From Ignavibacteria bacterium (GTDB taxonomy: Bacteria; Bacteroidota; Ignavibacteria; Tepidaquicellales; OLB5): a stretch of DNA of 24,466 bases. A program made the position numbers and the translations under genes. How positions within the stretch are numbered: the stretch's first letter is position 1; each line of letters begins with the position of its first letter. The stretch covers positions 1-24,466 of the forward strand of contig JAUQWT010000012.1 in NCBI GenBank assembly GCA_030835005.1. Reading direction: 5' to 3'. The notes beneath the pieces are model-generated. The model had not been told where the DNA came from, ran no database searches, and saw nothing but the letters and a program-made list of their open reading frames with translations. Below are positions 7,531 through 15,509 of this stretch, one piece after another.

Positions 7531-9204
7531 ATGAAAAGTCCGAACGAACCAAAGCCGTTTTTCTTTCAGAGTTCAGTTTTAGTGCTAGGTGTATTTTTAA
7601 TGCTTTTTTTTGCTAACTCGCTCTGCTCGCAGGTAAACCAGGAGTGGGCTAAGAGATATAACTCAACGGGCAGCACAAATGATTACGCCTATGACATTTG
7701 TTCTGACTCACAGGGGAATGTTTATGTAACGGGACGGGGCAATAGTAATTATGTTACGCTGAAGTATTCATCTTCCGGAGCTGTATTGTGGCAGGCTGTT
7801 TATAACGGTCCGGCAAATGACGGAGATGATGCACATGCAATATGCGTTGACGCTGCCGGTAATGTATATGTTAGCGGTTACAGCTTCGGCAACGGCACCG
7901 AAACCGACTATGCGACAATAAAGTATGATCCAAACGGAAACGAGCTTTGGGTACAAAGATATAACGGCACAAATAATGATAATGACCAGGCAATCGCCGT
8001 TGTGGTTGATGCGTTAGGAAATGTTTATGCAGGCGGATGGTCATCAAGCAATGCCGGAAACACTGATTATACAATAGTCAAATATTCAGCCTCTGGACAG
8101 CAGACATGGGTAAGGCATTATAACAGCACAAATAACGGTAATGATTTCATGACTGCAATGGTAATGGATGCGGCAGGAAACATATATGCAACCGGAAAAA
8201 GTATTGGAGCCGGAAGCAATGATTATGCCACAGTGAAGTATTCGCCTACAGGTTCACTGCTTTGGTCGGCGCGTTACCAGGGTTCGGGAGAGGATGCCGC
8301 TTCATCGCTTGCAGTAGATCAGATAGGAAATGTTTACGTAACGGGTTACAGTACAGGAATAACGGGAAAAGATTATGCAACCGTAAAATACAATAATGCG
8401 GGTGTTCAGCAGTGGCTGAAAAAATACAATCGCTCCGGCAGCAGTGTTGATGAAGCAGTGGGTTTAGTTGTTGATAGCACGGGGCGTGTTTTTGTAACGG
8501 GATTTTGTTCTGCCTCGGGCTCTCCTTCATATGACTTCGTGACTATCGGTTACAGCACGGGCGGCACTGAACTATGGATAAAAACATATACCAGCAATAT
8601 ACTTGGGGTTGACGATAAGGCTGCTGCAATTGATATAGATAAATACGGGAGCATCTATGTAACCGGCACAAGTGTAAATTCAGGCAGCGACCCTGATTAT
8701 GCGACCATAAAATATTCTTCGGCGGGTGTTGAGCAGTGGGTAATGCTTTATGAAAGCTCGCTCTCGGGAACCGATAATGCCAAAAAGATCAAGGTTGATG
8801 ATAACGGTAATGTTTATGTAACAGGCAGCGCAACAGGAGGCATAACCGGTTTCGACTACTTAACTGTGAAATATTCTCAGCCGGCAATCGGCATCACAAC
8901 CGTTTCAACGGAGATACCAAAAGATTTTGAGCTTGGGCAGAACTACCCTAACCCTTTTAATCCAACAACAAATATCGGAATGCGGATTGCGGATTTCGGA
9001 ATGGTTTCGCTGAAGGTTTTTGATATAACGGGTAAAGAAGTGGCTGTGCTTGTAGATGAAGAACTGAATGCTGGTGTATATAATATAGATTTTGATGCAT
9101 CGCAATTAGGAAGCGGGGCATATTTCTACAGGATGGTCGTTGGTGATAACACAAATAGTGGGAGAGGGTTTACGGAAACAAAAAGAATGATATTGATAAG
9201 ATAA
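7531..9204 (+). CDS. T9SS-secreted SBBP-repeat beta-propeller protein
   Basis: A 557-residue exported protein. An N-terminal signal peptide (hydrophobic core about 14-31) ends near LCSQ. Residues about 60-455 hold eight repeats of roughly 50 residues, each G-N-V-Y-V-T-G, a D-Y-A-T-x-K-Y strand, then x-x-W-x-x-x-Y-N and a V-D-A turn. These are SBBP beta-propeller repeats. Residues 471-557 are a type A T9SS sorting domain starting NYPNPFNP and ending KRMILIR, which directs export across the outer membrane and usually surface attachment. The ligand or substrate is unknown, and no enzymatic motif is seen. It precedes a second T9SS cargo gene by about 80 bases, with repeat A1 between. Confidence 0.93.
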   Translation: MKSPNEPKPFFFQSSVLVLGVFLMLFFANSLCSQVNQEWAKRYNSTGSTNDYAYDICSDSQGNVYVTGRGNSNYVTLKYSSSGAVLWQAVYNGPANDGDDAHAICVDAAGNVYVSGYSFGNGTETDYATIKYDPNGNELWVQRYNGTNNDNDQAIAVVVDALGNVYAGGWSSSNAGNTDYTIVKYSASGQQTWVRHYNSTNNGNDFMTAMVMDAAGNIYATGKSIGAGSNDYATVKYSPTGSLLWSARYQGSGEDAASSLAVDQIGNVYVTGYSTGITGKDYATVKYNNAGVQQWLKKYNRSGSSVDEAVGLVVDSTGRVFVTGFCSASGSPSYDFVTIGYSTGGTELWIKTYTSNILGVDDKAAAIDIDKYGSIYVTGTSVNSGSDPDYATIKYSSAGVEQWVMLYESSLSGTDNAKKIKVDDNGNVYVTGSATGGITGFDYLTVKYSQPAIGITTVSTEIPKDFELGQNYPNPFNPTTNIGMRIADFGMVSLKVFDITGKEVAVLVDEELNAGVYNIDFDASQLGSGAYFYRMVVGDNTNSGRGFTETKRMILIR

Positions 9205-9211
9205 AAAGTCA

Positions 9212-9237
9212 GTCAAACGCGCACGTTTGACCTACCG
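9212..9237 (+). repeat. Dispersed palindrome family A, copy 1
   Basis: GTCAAACGC and ACGTTTGAC form a near-perfect 20-base palindrome (one arm mismatch relative to the other copies), followed by CTACCG. It begins eight bases past the SBBP gene stop and ends before the ribosome-binding site of the next gene. Copies 2 and 3 are at 14229 and 23083. Confidence 0.85.
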
Positions 9238-9284
9238 TTAAGAATTTGAACGACAAAAAAACAAACTATAAAGGAGCAATCATC

Positions 9285-11447
9285 ATGTTAAATGCAAAGA
9301 AATCCCGGTTATCGCACGGGAAAGCAGTTTTAAAATTAGTGCTCGCGCTTCTGATCCTTAGCGGAAGTTTGCATGCACAAATGTTCTGGAATCACGCGGC
9401 ACGGTTTGATGGAACGGGTTATATTGCCTGTCCGAATACGCTTTCCCTCAATATAATTGGCAGCGTCACGGTAGAGGCTTGGGTTTATCCCGAAACAAAT
9501 ACGGGTATCAGGTATATAGTGTTCAAAGGGAATTCATCAAACGGCTATTACCTGCGTATAAACTCAAACGGAACCGTTTCGCTTGGAACCAATGGCCTTA
9601 ACAGAATAACAAGCACGGCAGTTATACCCGCAGGCAAATGGAGCCATATCGCAGGATCATACAACGTATCAAACAACGGGTACAAACTTTTTGTGAATGG
9701 GTTAGAAGATGCCTCGACAATAAACATAATCAACAGCGCGCCGAACTCTAATACCGATTCGCTGCTTATTGGAAAATTCGGTGCGAATACTTTTACGGGT
9801 CTGATAGATGAGGTGCGGATATGGACAAAGGCTGTTAGCGCAGATAACATCAGAAGAAATATGCATACTTCGCTATCGCTCTCAAGCGGTCCCTATGTTG
9901 CGCTGTTGTTTTCCATGCCTTTTCAGAAGGTCAACAGCACGGGTACGGTTTTCACTCTATCCGATCTTTCGCTTAATCCAATTTCAGCAAACATTGGTTT
10001 TAACAGGGGGGTTACAGATGTTGATCTGGGTAATGCGCCATCAGTATATCTAAGCAGCAACGAAGCACTTCTGCTGGAAGGGAATAATGATTCATACGCA
10101 GCAATACCAAGCAACGGGTTAAACGATATTACCGGAGCAATGACACTTGAGGCGTGGATAATGCCTGCCGGTCCTTCGGGAGTTAACCAATATATTTTTC
10201 ACAAACACAATGCCGGCATCGGGCTGCGCTTTATGTTAAACAGCTCTCAGAAACTGAGCTTCAGCCTGAATGCTTCACAATTCTATGAAGGCTCAACACC
10301 GCTTACTTACAATCGCTGGTATCATGCGGCCTGGGTGATCTCGCAATCGGGGGCATCATCGCTATACATTAACGGAGTACTTGATGCATACTATGCAAAT
10401 ACAGGATTTCCAAACTCTAACAATGATTCAATGTACATAGGCCGCGGATTTAACGGCCAGATTGATGAGGCAAGAGTATTTAAATATGAAAGAACTGCTG
10501 CAGAAATAAATAATTTCCTGAATGTTTCAATGGACGCAGCAAATATACCGGCCGGAACGGGTTTCTCTTTCAACCTGGATGGTTCTGCATGGGCAAACAG
10601 TAACTTTCAGTTTCTTTTCCTAAGGGGAAATACTTACTTCTCTGCACCTGCAGCTTTACAGGGAGGTTCTTCGCCAATTATGCGTGCAGATAATATCAAC
10701 TTTCAGCACGGCTTTTACCAAAAGAATACGTATAAAAGAATTCCCCAAACAGGTTCAACCGGTTCAATGATAGACGACTCAATTGTAATTCCTGATAATG
10801 TCAGTATTTCGGATGTTAATGTTTATGTCAGTTTAAACCACGGAGAGATCGGTGAAATAGATATACGCTTGATCTCGCCCACGGGATGGGTTGTAACATT
10901 AATGGATGGGTTCGGTCTTCGCGGACCGGGATCGAATCTTACGACCATCTTTGATGACCAGGCAGACAGTTCATTAATTACAGACAGGTATCTTCATGTC
11001 TCACCCCGGGTAAAGCCAACCGGAAGCATTAACTCATCGCTTCAGGGATTGAACTCCGGCGGTGTGTGGCGTTTGTGGATCACCGATGCCGGCGGACTCA
11101 CAACGGGAGCGCTTATGTCATGGGGATTGCAGATCAACAACTCACCGGTTATCGGTTTGCAGAACGTATCAACTGAAGTACCCGAAAGTTTTTCACTTGC
11201 ACAGAATTATCCCAATCCTTTCAACCCGGTTACCAATATCGGATTTCGAATTGCAGAGTTCGGATTTGTCACAATGAAGGTGTATGATATAACCGGAAAA
11301 GAAATAGCTGTGCTTGTGAATGAAGAGCTAAGGCCCGGCGTGTATAATGTGGATTTTGATGGAAGCGATCTTTCAAGCGGAACGTATTTTTACAGGATTG
11401 AGGCAAATGGGATTACTGATGTGAAGAAGATGATACTTGTGAAGTAA
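9285..11447 (+). CDS. T9SS-secreted LamG/P-domain protein
   Basis: This 720-residue protein starts at the ATG at 9285, because AAGGAG lies at 9271-9276 with eight-base spacing; the longer TTG frame lacks a site. The signal peptide ends near SLHAQ. Two concanavalin/LamG-like domains follow at about 38-195 and 255-420, each with V-E-A-W-V/I, W-x-H-I/A-A and I-D-E-V/A-R motifs. A proprotein-convertase P-type domain at about 485-630 has V-Y-V-S-L-N-H, D-I-R-L-I-S-P-T-G and G-V-W-R-L-W-I-T-D. Residues 641-720 are a T9SS type A sorting domain starting NYPNPFNP and ending KKMILVK. No protease domain is present, so P and LamG modules probably serve adhesion or carbohydrate/protein binding. It pairs with the upstream SBBP gene, with which it shares a very similar sorting domain. 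Confidence 0.92.
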   Translation: MLNAKKSRLSHGKAVLKLVLALLILSGSLHAQMFWNHAARFDGTGYIACPNTLSLNIIGSVTVEAWVYPETNTGIRYIVFKGNSSNGYYLRINSNGTVSLGTNGLNRITSTAVIPAGKWSHIAGSYNVSNNGYKLFVNGLEDASTINIINSAPNSNTDSLLIGKFGANTFTGLIDEVRIWTKAVSADNIRRNMHTSLSLSSGPYVALLFSMPFQKVNSTGTVFTLSDLSLNPISANIGFNRGVTDVDLGNAPSVYLSSNEALLLEGNNDSYAAIPSNGLNDITGAMTLEAWIMPAGPSGVNQYIFHKHNAGIGLRFMLNSSQKLSFSLNASQFYEGSTPLTYNRWYHAAWVISQSGASSLYINGVLDAYYANTGFPNSNNDSMYIGRGFNGQIDEARVFKYERTAAEINNFLNVSMDAANIPAGTGFSFNLDGSAWANSNFQFLFLRGNTYFSAPAALQGGSSPIMRADNINFQHGFYQKNTYKRIPQTGSTGSMIDDSIVIPDNVSISDVNVYVSLNHGEIGEIDIRLISPTGWVVTLMDGFGLRGPGSNLTTIFDDQADSSLITDRYLHVSPRVKPTGSINSSLQGLNSGGVWRLWITDAGGLTTGALMSWGLQINNSPVIGLQNVSTEVPESFSLAQNYPNPFNPVTNIGFRIAEFGFVTMKVYDITGKEIAVLVNEELRPGVYNVDFDGSDLSSGTYFYRIEANGITDVKKMILVK

Positions 11448-11510
11448 GGTAATAATGAGCAGAGTTCCTTTCTTGAGACTCTGGTGAAGCTGGAGGTAAT
11501 GAATTGCCTA

Positions 11511-11566
11511 AGACCCCCTCCTTCCGCCATACGGCGGAGTACTCCCCCTTGTTAAGGGGGAGACAA
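11511..11566 (+). repeat. Dispersed double-hairpin family B, copy 1
   Basis: AGACCCCCTCC leads into CCGCCATACGGCGG (hairpin 1) and then CTCCCCCTTGTTAAGGGGG (hairpin 2), ending GAGACA. It lies between the LamG gene and the DUF3592 gene. It shares its lead sequence and hairpin order with copies at 14137, 15048 and 22284. Confidence 0.85.
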
Positions 11567-11595
11567 CATAGTAAAGACAATTAGGAGAAACTATA

Positions 11596-12153
11596 GTGAA
11601 ATTAGAAAATTATGAAAGAACGCTTGATAAAACCTTTGATACTTTTAACACGGCCTACAGCTTTGCGCGTAAAATTGGTTACATTTTTATGTCTCTTTTT
11701 TTTATGGTTCTTGGTGGCGGGCTGTTGGTTTGGGGAATCTCAACCTATAGCGATAGAGTAAGTTCGCTCGAATCGTACCAAAAAACAACGGGTACGGTAG
11801 TTGAGATGCGCGAAGTTCCGGAAACAGAAAATTCCGGAGTTACTTATGCGCCGGTCATAAAATTTAGTGACGAAAAAGGCAGGGAATTCCGTCATAGCTC
11901 AAGCCATTCATCTGACCCGCCGGCATATAAAATTGGCGAAAGAGTAGAGCTGTTTTATGATAAGGGTGATCCGGAGAGTGCGTTCATTAATTCATTTTGG
12001 GGCAAGTGGTGGGGTACAATAATATTGTTTACCTGCCCGGCTGTTCTTTTTCCGGTTGGGTTTTGGATGCTGTTTTCGGCTTTCAGAAGAAAAAATTCAC
12101 CCGCAGCCAACGATCACCACGGTAACGGCAGTTCTTATGTAAGCATTGCGTAA
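11596..12153 (+). CDS. DUF3592 membrane protein
   Basis: A 185-residue protein with two membrane helices (about 27-49 and 136-162) enclosing a beta-rich domain. That domain has T-G-T-V-V-E-M, Y-A-P-V-I-K-F and I-G-E-R-V-E-L-F-Y-D motifs typical of DUF3592. The function of the family is unknown. The start is GTG at 11596, supported by AGGAG at 11583-11587. It is the first gene after repeat B1 and heads the run of small genes of unknown function to 15464, although a 117-base gap without a clear terminator separates it from the next. The tail after TM2 is short, polar and probably cytoplasmic. Confidence 0.82.
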   Translation: MKLENYERTLDKTFDTFNTAYSFARKIGYIFMSLFFMVLGGGLLVWGISTYSDRVSSLESYQKTTGTVVEMREVPETENSGVTYAPVIKFSDEKGREFRHSSSHSSDPPAYKIGERVELFYDKGDPESAFINSFWGKWWGTIILFTCPAVLFPVGFWMLFSAFRRKNSPAANDHHGNGSSYVSIA

Positions 12154-12270
12154 CCTGTCAATATCACGATATTTTGGGGAATTTAAAACATTCTCAATTA
12201 TTTTTCCGCAGGAAAAAGGAGTGATAGACTTTTATTTATTCACAGTTATAATTAATTTAAATATAATTTA

Positions 12271-12843
12271 ATGGGAATTTTTGGCAGCATTTTTAAGGGG
12301 TTCCACCAGGTAATTAACGGTGGTAAGGATGTGCTTGCACCTGTTGAAGGAATAGAATTCGAAGACTGGGCAAGGGCCAATGCGTCGCTGGCTTCCGGGA
12401 AGCCAATAGAAGATATCATCACGGGTTTGGGTGTTGACCGCCCCAGATGGGATAGAGCAAACGAAGAATGGCTTGCAAGATTAAAGAATGACAAGACATT
12501 TACGCTATCCATCAAGTACTCTTCGATCTTCAATAAAAATGCTGCGGGTAATCTGCCGCAAAAAAAGAATTTTAACAATCAAACCTATCCCTTAGAAAAA
12601 TATGTGGAGGTAATGGTGGCAATGGATTACCTTGGCAGACAGGGGCGTGATGCACAGGATGTACTTAAAGATTTTGGGCTGACGGTTGCGGATTACTCCA
12701 ACTTAGGCAGTTATTACACGAAGAAGATCTTTTTGAGTCCGATGGGTGTTGGAATGAAATTCCAGAACCTGACAATGGAGTACCGTGCAAAGTATGAGAA
12801 GATAATTCAGGAAGACGGCACACGTGATGATATTAAGTTTTAA
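12271..12843 (+). CDS. Unknown protein, longer member of a tandem paralogue pair (possibly DUF6620-like)
   Basis: A 190-residue soluble helical protein, paralogous to the product of the next gene: both share P-V-E-G, E-D-W-A, a W-D-R-x-N-E-E-W-L-A-R core and G-R-x-A-Q-D-V-L-K-D-F-G. It has an extra N-terminal 20 residues with amphipathic G-x-F character. Residues about 30-87 and 108-165 look like two copies of one motif: the aromatic pairs W60/W67 and Y142/Y149 are each seven apart. In the second copy the M-x-x-D end is lost. From memory it resembles the uncharacterised DUF6620 family; this is not verified. No ribosome-binding site is seen before the ATG, and the leader is very AT-rich. Confidence 0.75.
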   Translation: MGIFGSIFKGFHQVINGGKDVLAPVEGIEFEDWARANASLASGKPIEDIITGLGVDRPRWDRANEEWLARLKNDKTFTLSIKYSSIFNKNAAGNLPQKKNFNNQTYPLEKYVEVMVAMDYLGRQGRDAQDVLKDFGLTVADYSNLGSYYTKKIFLSPMGVGMKFQNLTMEYRAKYEKIIQEDGTRDDIKF

Positions 12844-12917
12844 GAACACATTTTATTAATAGAATAATGATTTTAAATAAATTACATTCAAACAATATAT
12901 CTTAAGGAGATAACATT

Positions 12918-13430
12918 ATGTCAAGCATATTAGAGCCTGTAGAAGGCGTAACACTTGAAGACTGGGCAGCAGCAAATGCCAAAATGGTTTCTGGCACAAC
13001 CAAAGAAGAGATCTGCGGATTGCTTGCAATAGACGCACCGAAATGGGACCGTGTAAATGAAGAGTGGCTTGCAAGAATGAAGAACGATACATCGTTCACG
13101 ATTTCAACAAAATATGCGGCGGCATTCAATCAGTCGGCCTCAGGCAATCTGGGAAAAGGCGGCGCATCAGCCGCGCAGTCAATTTCGTTTGAAAAGTATG
13201 TTGAGGCAATGGTTGCACAGGATGTTTTAGGCAAACAGGGCAGGGATGCTCAGGACGTGCTGAAGGATTTCGGCATGACGGTTGCTGATTATTCCAATGT
13301 AAGCTCACACTGGTCCAGCCAGATGATGACTGATTTTTCGCTGGCTATGAAAATGCAGACATTAATGAATGAGTATAAGGCTAAATACGAAGCGATGAAG
13401 ACTGATTCACACAGCGATCTGGAGTTCTAA
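12918..13430 (+). CDS. Unknown protein, shorter member of the tandem paralogue pair (possibly DUF6620-like)
   Basis: A 170-residue soluble helical protein, paralogue of the preceding gene. The internal duplication is clearer here. Copy 1 (13-70) has E14-D-W16, W43, W50, M54, D57; copy 2 (91-148) has E92-K-Y94, Y125, W132, M136, D139. The spacings W-x6-W, W-x3-M and W-x6-D are the same in both copies. A Gly/Ser/Ala-rich linker (72-89) joins them. TAAGGAG 12 bases ahead supports the ATG. A 74-base gap separates it from its paralogue, so co-transcription is likely. There are no catalytic or membrane motifs. A small protein-binding helical module is plausible; function is unknown. Confidence 0.78.
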   Translation: MSSILEPVEGVTLEDWAAANAKMVSGTTKEEICGLLAIDAPKWDRVNEEWLARMKNDTSFTISTKYAAAFNQSASGNLGKGGASAAQSISFEKYVEAMVAQDVLGKQGRDAQDVLKDFGMTVADYSNVSSHWSSQMMTDFSLAMKMQTLMNEYKAKYEAMKTDSHSDLEF

Positions 13431-13643
13431 CTAACAGCTGCGGGTTTTGGGCTGCAGGTTAAAGGTTCAAAGTTGAAGTTAGGGATTTTTGCAGTTAGCT
13501 GAAGTTTATTTTAACCAGCACTTTTAGCCGTTCCACGAAAATGTGTTTATGAAGATCTCTTCAGCTGACAGGATTAATGGTTTTACCAGAATTCTGAATC
13601 AGGTATTCGTGGCACGACTGTAGAAATACAAAAGAAAGAAATA

Positions 13644-14111
13644 ATGAGTGAGTTTTTAAAAGAAATTGACAAGGCATTTCAATCGGCCTGGCATGCAAGT
13701 AAAGGCGGCGATGCAGCATGGAGCTCGGTGATGCAGACGTACGGCGCCGAGCCGCTGCCTGAATCTGATAAAGAAATGCTGCTGAATTCAGAAATGAAGA
13801 TAACGCGCGGTGCATTTCCTATTGAGCTTAGAAGGGTGATGGAAAAGATCGCGGCCAAGCATCCAAATGATGCGAAGGATTTTGCTATGGATTCCAAAGT
13901 ACTTGAATATTACCAAAAGATAAAACCGTTTTCCGGGCTGGGCGATATTTTTGCAAACGCATCTACCGGAACAGCTAAATATTCACAGGGACTGAAAAAG
14001 GAAAAGCACAGCACAATGAAGTGCAAGAATTGCGGCGCGCCGCGGCTTGAAGAAATGCAGTATGATAACTGTATGTTTTGCGGCAGTGCGCTGTTTGTGA
14101 GAACTGATTAG
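13644..14111 (+). CDS. Unknown protein with C-terminal zinc ribbon
   Basis: A 155-residue protein. The N-terminal ~100 residues are helical and unrecognised. A flexible stretch (105-124) leads to a C-terminal zinc ribbon with C127-x2-C130 and C143-x2-C146. The knuckle sequence C-K-N-C-G-A-P resembles zinc-ribbon tails that regulate or recruit partners. It has no signal peptide or membrane segment, so it is cytoplasmic. It sits 213 bases after the paralogue pair; that gap shows no clear promoter, repeat or gene. Repeats B2 and A2 follow the stop. Function is unknown. Confidence 0.72.
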   Translation: MSEFLKEIDKAFQSAWHASKGGDAAWSSVMQTYGAEPLPESDKEMLLNSEMKITRGAFPIELRRVMEKIAAKHPNDAKDFAMDSKVLEYYQKIKPFSGLGDIFANASTGTAKYSQGLKKEKHSTMKCKNCGAPRLEEMQYDNCMFCGSALFVRTD

Positions 14112-14136
14112 GTTTTAATTTGTGCTTGTTATTATA

Positions 14137-14188
14137 AGACCCCTGCGTCCGCCTATCGTCGACCACTCCCCCTTGGTAAGGGGAAGAC
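14137..14188 (+). repeat. Dispersed double-hairpin family B, copy 2
   Basis: Starts AGACCCCTGCGTCCGCC and contains CTCCCCCTTGGTAAGGGGAAG as hairpin 2. Hairpin 1 is degenerate (CCGCCTATCGTCGACC). It lies between the two zinc-ribbon genes and is the most diverged of the four copies. Confidence 0.8.
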
Positions 14189-14228
14189 ATGTTGAAATAA
14201 AAGAAAAGACGAAAGAACATACGAAAAA

Positions 14229-14254
14229 GTCAAACGCGTGCGTTTGACCTACCG
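14229..14254 (+). repeat. Dispersed palindrome family A, copy 2
   Basis: GTCAAACGCGTGCGTTTGAC has perfect nine-base arms around a two-base centre and is followed by CTACCG. It stands 10 bases ahead of the GAAGGA ribosome-binding site (14265-14270) of the next gene, so it would be in that gene's mRNA leader. Confidence 0.88.
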
Positions 14255-14279
14255 ATAATTTTTTGAAGGAATATATATT

Positions 14280-15017
14280 ATGAGTGACTCATCACCTGAA
14301 GTAACAGCAATGGTTGAAAGATGGAACGGTTTTCTGAAAAAGATCGAAGGCCGTTACTATGAAGTGCTTCAACAGACTGAAGCTCCATTGGATGGGGTTA
14401 TCGCGAACATTCAATATGATAATGTGATAATCCACAACATAGCCAACGGACTGAAGAACCAGACCGTAACACAGCTTTCGGAAAAGGTTGACCAGGCGGC
14501 GACAAAGTTTGAGTCAGAGATGCGCAAGGCTGGGGCATCTTCGGGGCTTACTTCCAGCGAGCGCGGAAAGACGCACGTTCTTAAGAACTGGATGGAGATC
14601 GAATACCTTAAGTTTGAAGTGAACCTTTTTGCGCGCGCAGCAAATAAAATACTTGAGAATGTTAAGCATCATATTGACGAGAAGAAAATGCACCGCTGTA
14701 CACAATGCGGCGCCGAACTTCCGATAAATGTTTATTCATTTATGGCTGTAAATATAAAATGTGAGAGCTGCGGCTCGGTCAACACATACCAGCCTGATGA
14801 CAGAGTTCGCGCGCTGGAGTATTATGTAATTACTCCGCTTGCAGAGCAGCATGCCTTCGCCGAGAAGTTAAAGGCGCGCACAGATAAGCAGGCAATAAAG
14901 GAATATTACCGGAAGTATTATACTTATCTCATGGAAAATGTGCCTGATAAAAAGCGGTATTATGAAAGAGATATGAATGAACGATTAACGAACCCGATGT
15001 TCACGAATTTCGCGTGA
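14280..15017 (+). CDS. Unknown helical protein with central zinc ribbon
   Basis: A 245-residue cytoplasmic protein. Residues 1-135 are helical and rich in charged residues, with possible coiled-coil stretches around 60-85 and 105-135. A zinc ribbon follows: C140-x2-C143 and C161-x2-C164 with the C-G knuckles typical of such ribbons. The C-terminal 70 residues are helical and rich in Tyr, Lys and Arg (Y-Y-R-K-Y-Y-T-Y). GAAGGA nine bases ahead supports the ATG. The ribbon differs in spacing from that of the preceding gene, so the two are not simple duplicates. The combination of a helical bundle with a ribbon suggests an adaptor; nothing points to an enzyme. Family not recognised. Confidence 0.75.
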   Translation: MSDSSPEVTAMVERWNGFLKKIEGRYYEVLQQTEAPLDGVIANIQYDNVIIHNIANGLKNQTVTQLSEKVDQAATKFESEMRKAGASSGLTSSERGKTHVLKNWMEIEYLKFEVNLFARAANKILENVKHHIDEKKMHRCTQCGAELPINVYSFMAVNIKCESCGSVNTYQPDDRVRALEYYVITPLAEQHAFAEKLKARTDKQAIKEYYRKYYTYLMENVPDKKRYYERDMNERLTNPMFTNFA

Positions 15018-15047
15018 GGGGTTAGGGCTGAATGCTTCATGTTTCAA

Positions 15048-15098
15048 AGACCCCCTCCCTCCGCTTCGCGGAGTACTCCCCCTTAGTAAGGGAGAGAC
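15048..15098 (+). repeat. Dispersed double-hairpin family B, copy 3
   Basis: AGACCCCCTCC is followed by CCGCTTCGCGG (hairpin 1) and CTCCCCCTTAGTAAGGGAG (hairpin 2), ending AGAC. It fills half of the 99-base gap between the zinc-ribbon gene and the next small gene and ends 18 bases before that gene's start codon. Confidence 0.85.
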
Positions 15099-15116
15099 TG
15101 AAAATAGCAATGAATA

Positions 15117-15464
15117 ATGGCAGCTGATAGACAGATAATTGTTGATGCATTGAATACGGCAATTGCTGATGGCGGTGCAGTTGTGTTTGCGATCGGTGAT
15201 CACTTTGTTCAGGCGGCTGTAACCGGACCCGGAGAGATCGTAGCCGAGGCTGTGAGTCATCACTATCATTCGGGAATTGATATCGGGCTGGAGAGTTCTT
15301 TTGCAGCAATGGGTTTTGGTTTGGAAGAGGGCGGTAATTACAGCAGGAAGTATTCAACAATTAATGCATCGGCGGTTGAGAAGATAGCTGATGATTTTTT
15401 GAGGATCTTTGAAGAGTTGTACCACGCGGATGCAAGCCTTCCGTTTGAGGTTAGTGAGATTTGA
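15117..15464 (+). CDS. Unknown small alpha/beta protein
   Basis: A 115-residue cytoplasmic protein with an alternating helix/strand pattern: I-V-D-A-L-N-T-A-I-A-D-G-G-A-V-V-F-A-I, F-V-Q-A-A-V, and a conserved-looking H-H-Y-H-S-G-I-D-I-G-L-E segment (about 47-58). The layout is loosely like small chaperone-type folds (type III secretion chaperone/YbjN-like), but I cannot assign a family. No metal site is obvious, although the H-H-Y-H run is notable. It is the last gene of the 11.6-15.5 kb run, 18 bases after repeat B3 and with no clear ribosome-binding site. Confidence 0.68.
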   Translation: MAADRQIIVDALNTAIADGGAVVFAIGDHFVQAAVTGPGEIVAEAVSHHYHSGIDIGLESSFAAMGFGLEEGGNYSRKYSTINASAVEKIADDFLRIFEELYHADASLPFEVSEI

Positions 15465-15509
15465 TTGCCGGAAGCGTTTTTGCAGATGGGTTCATCGTTT
15501 CAGATTTTA

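Noticed and set aside
9246..9284. TTG start for the LamG protein
   Set aside because: The ATG at 9285 has AAGGAG at ideal spacing and gives a normal signal peptide; the longer frame would translate through the ribosome-binding site.
13431..13643. Hidden small gene or RNA in the 213-base gap
   Set aside because: No open frame with a start signal, and no strong stem or promoter, could be supported.
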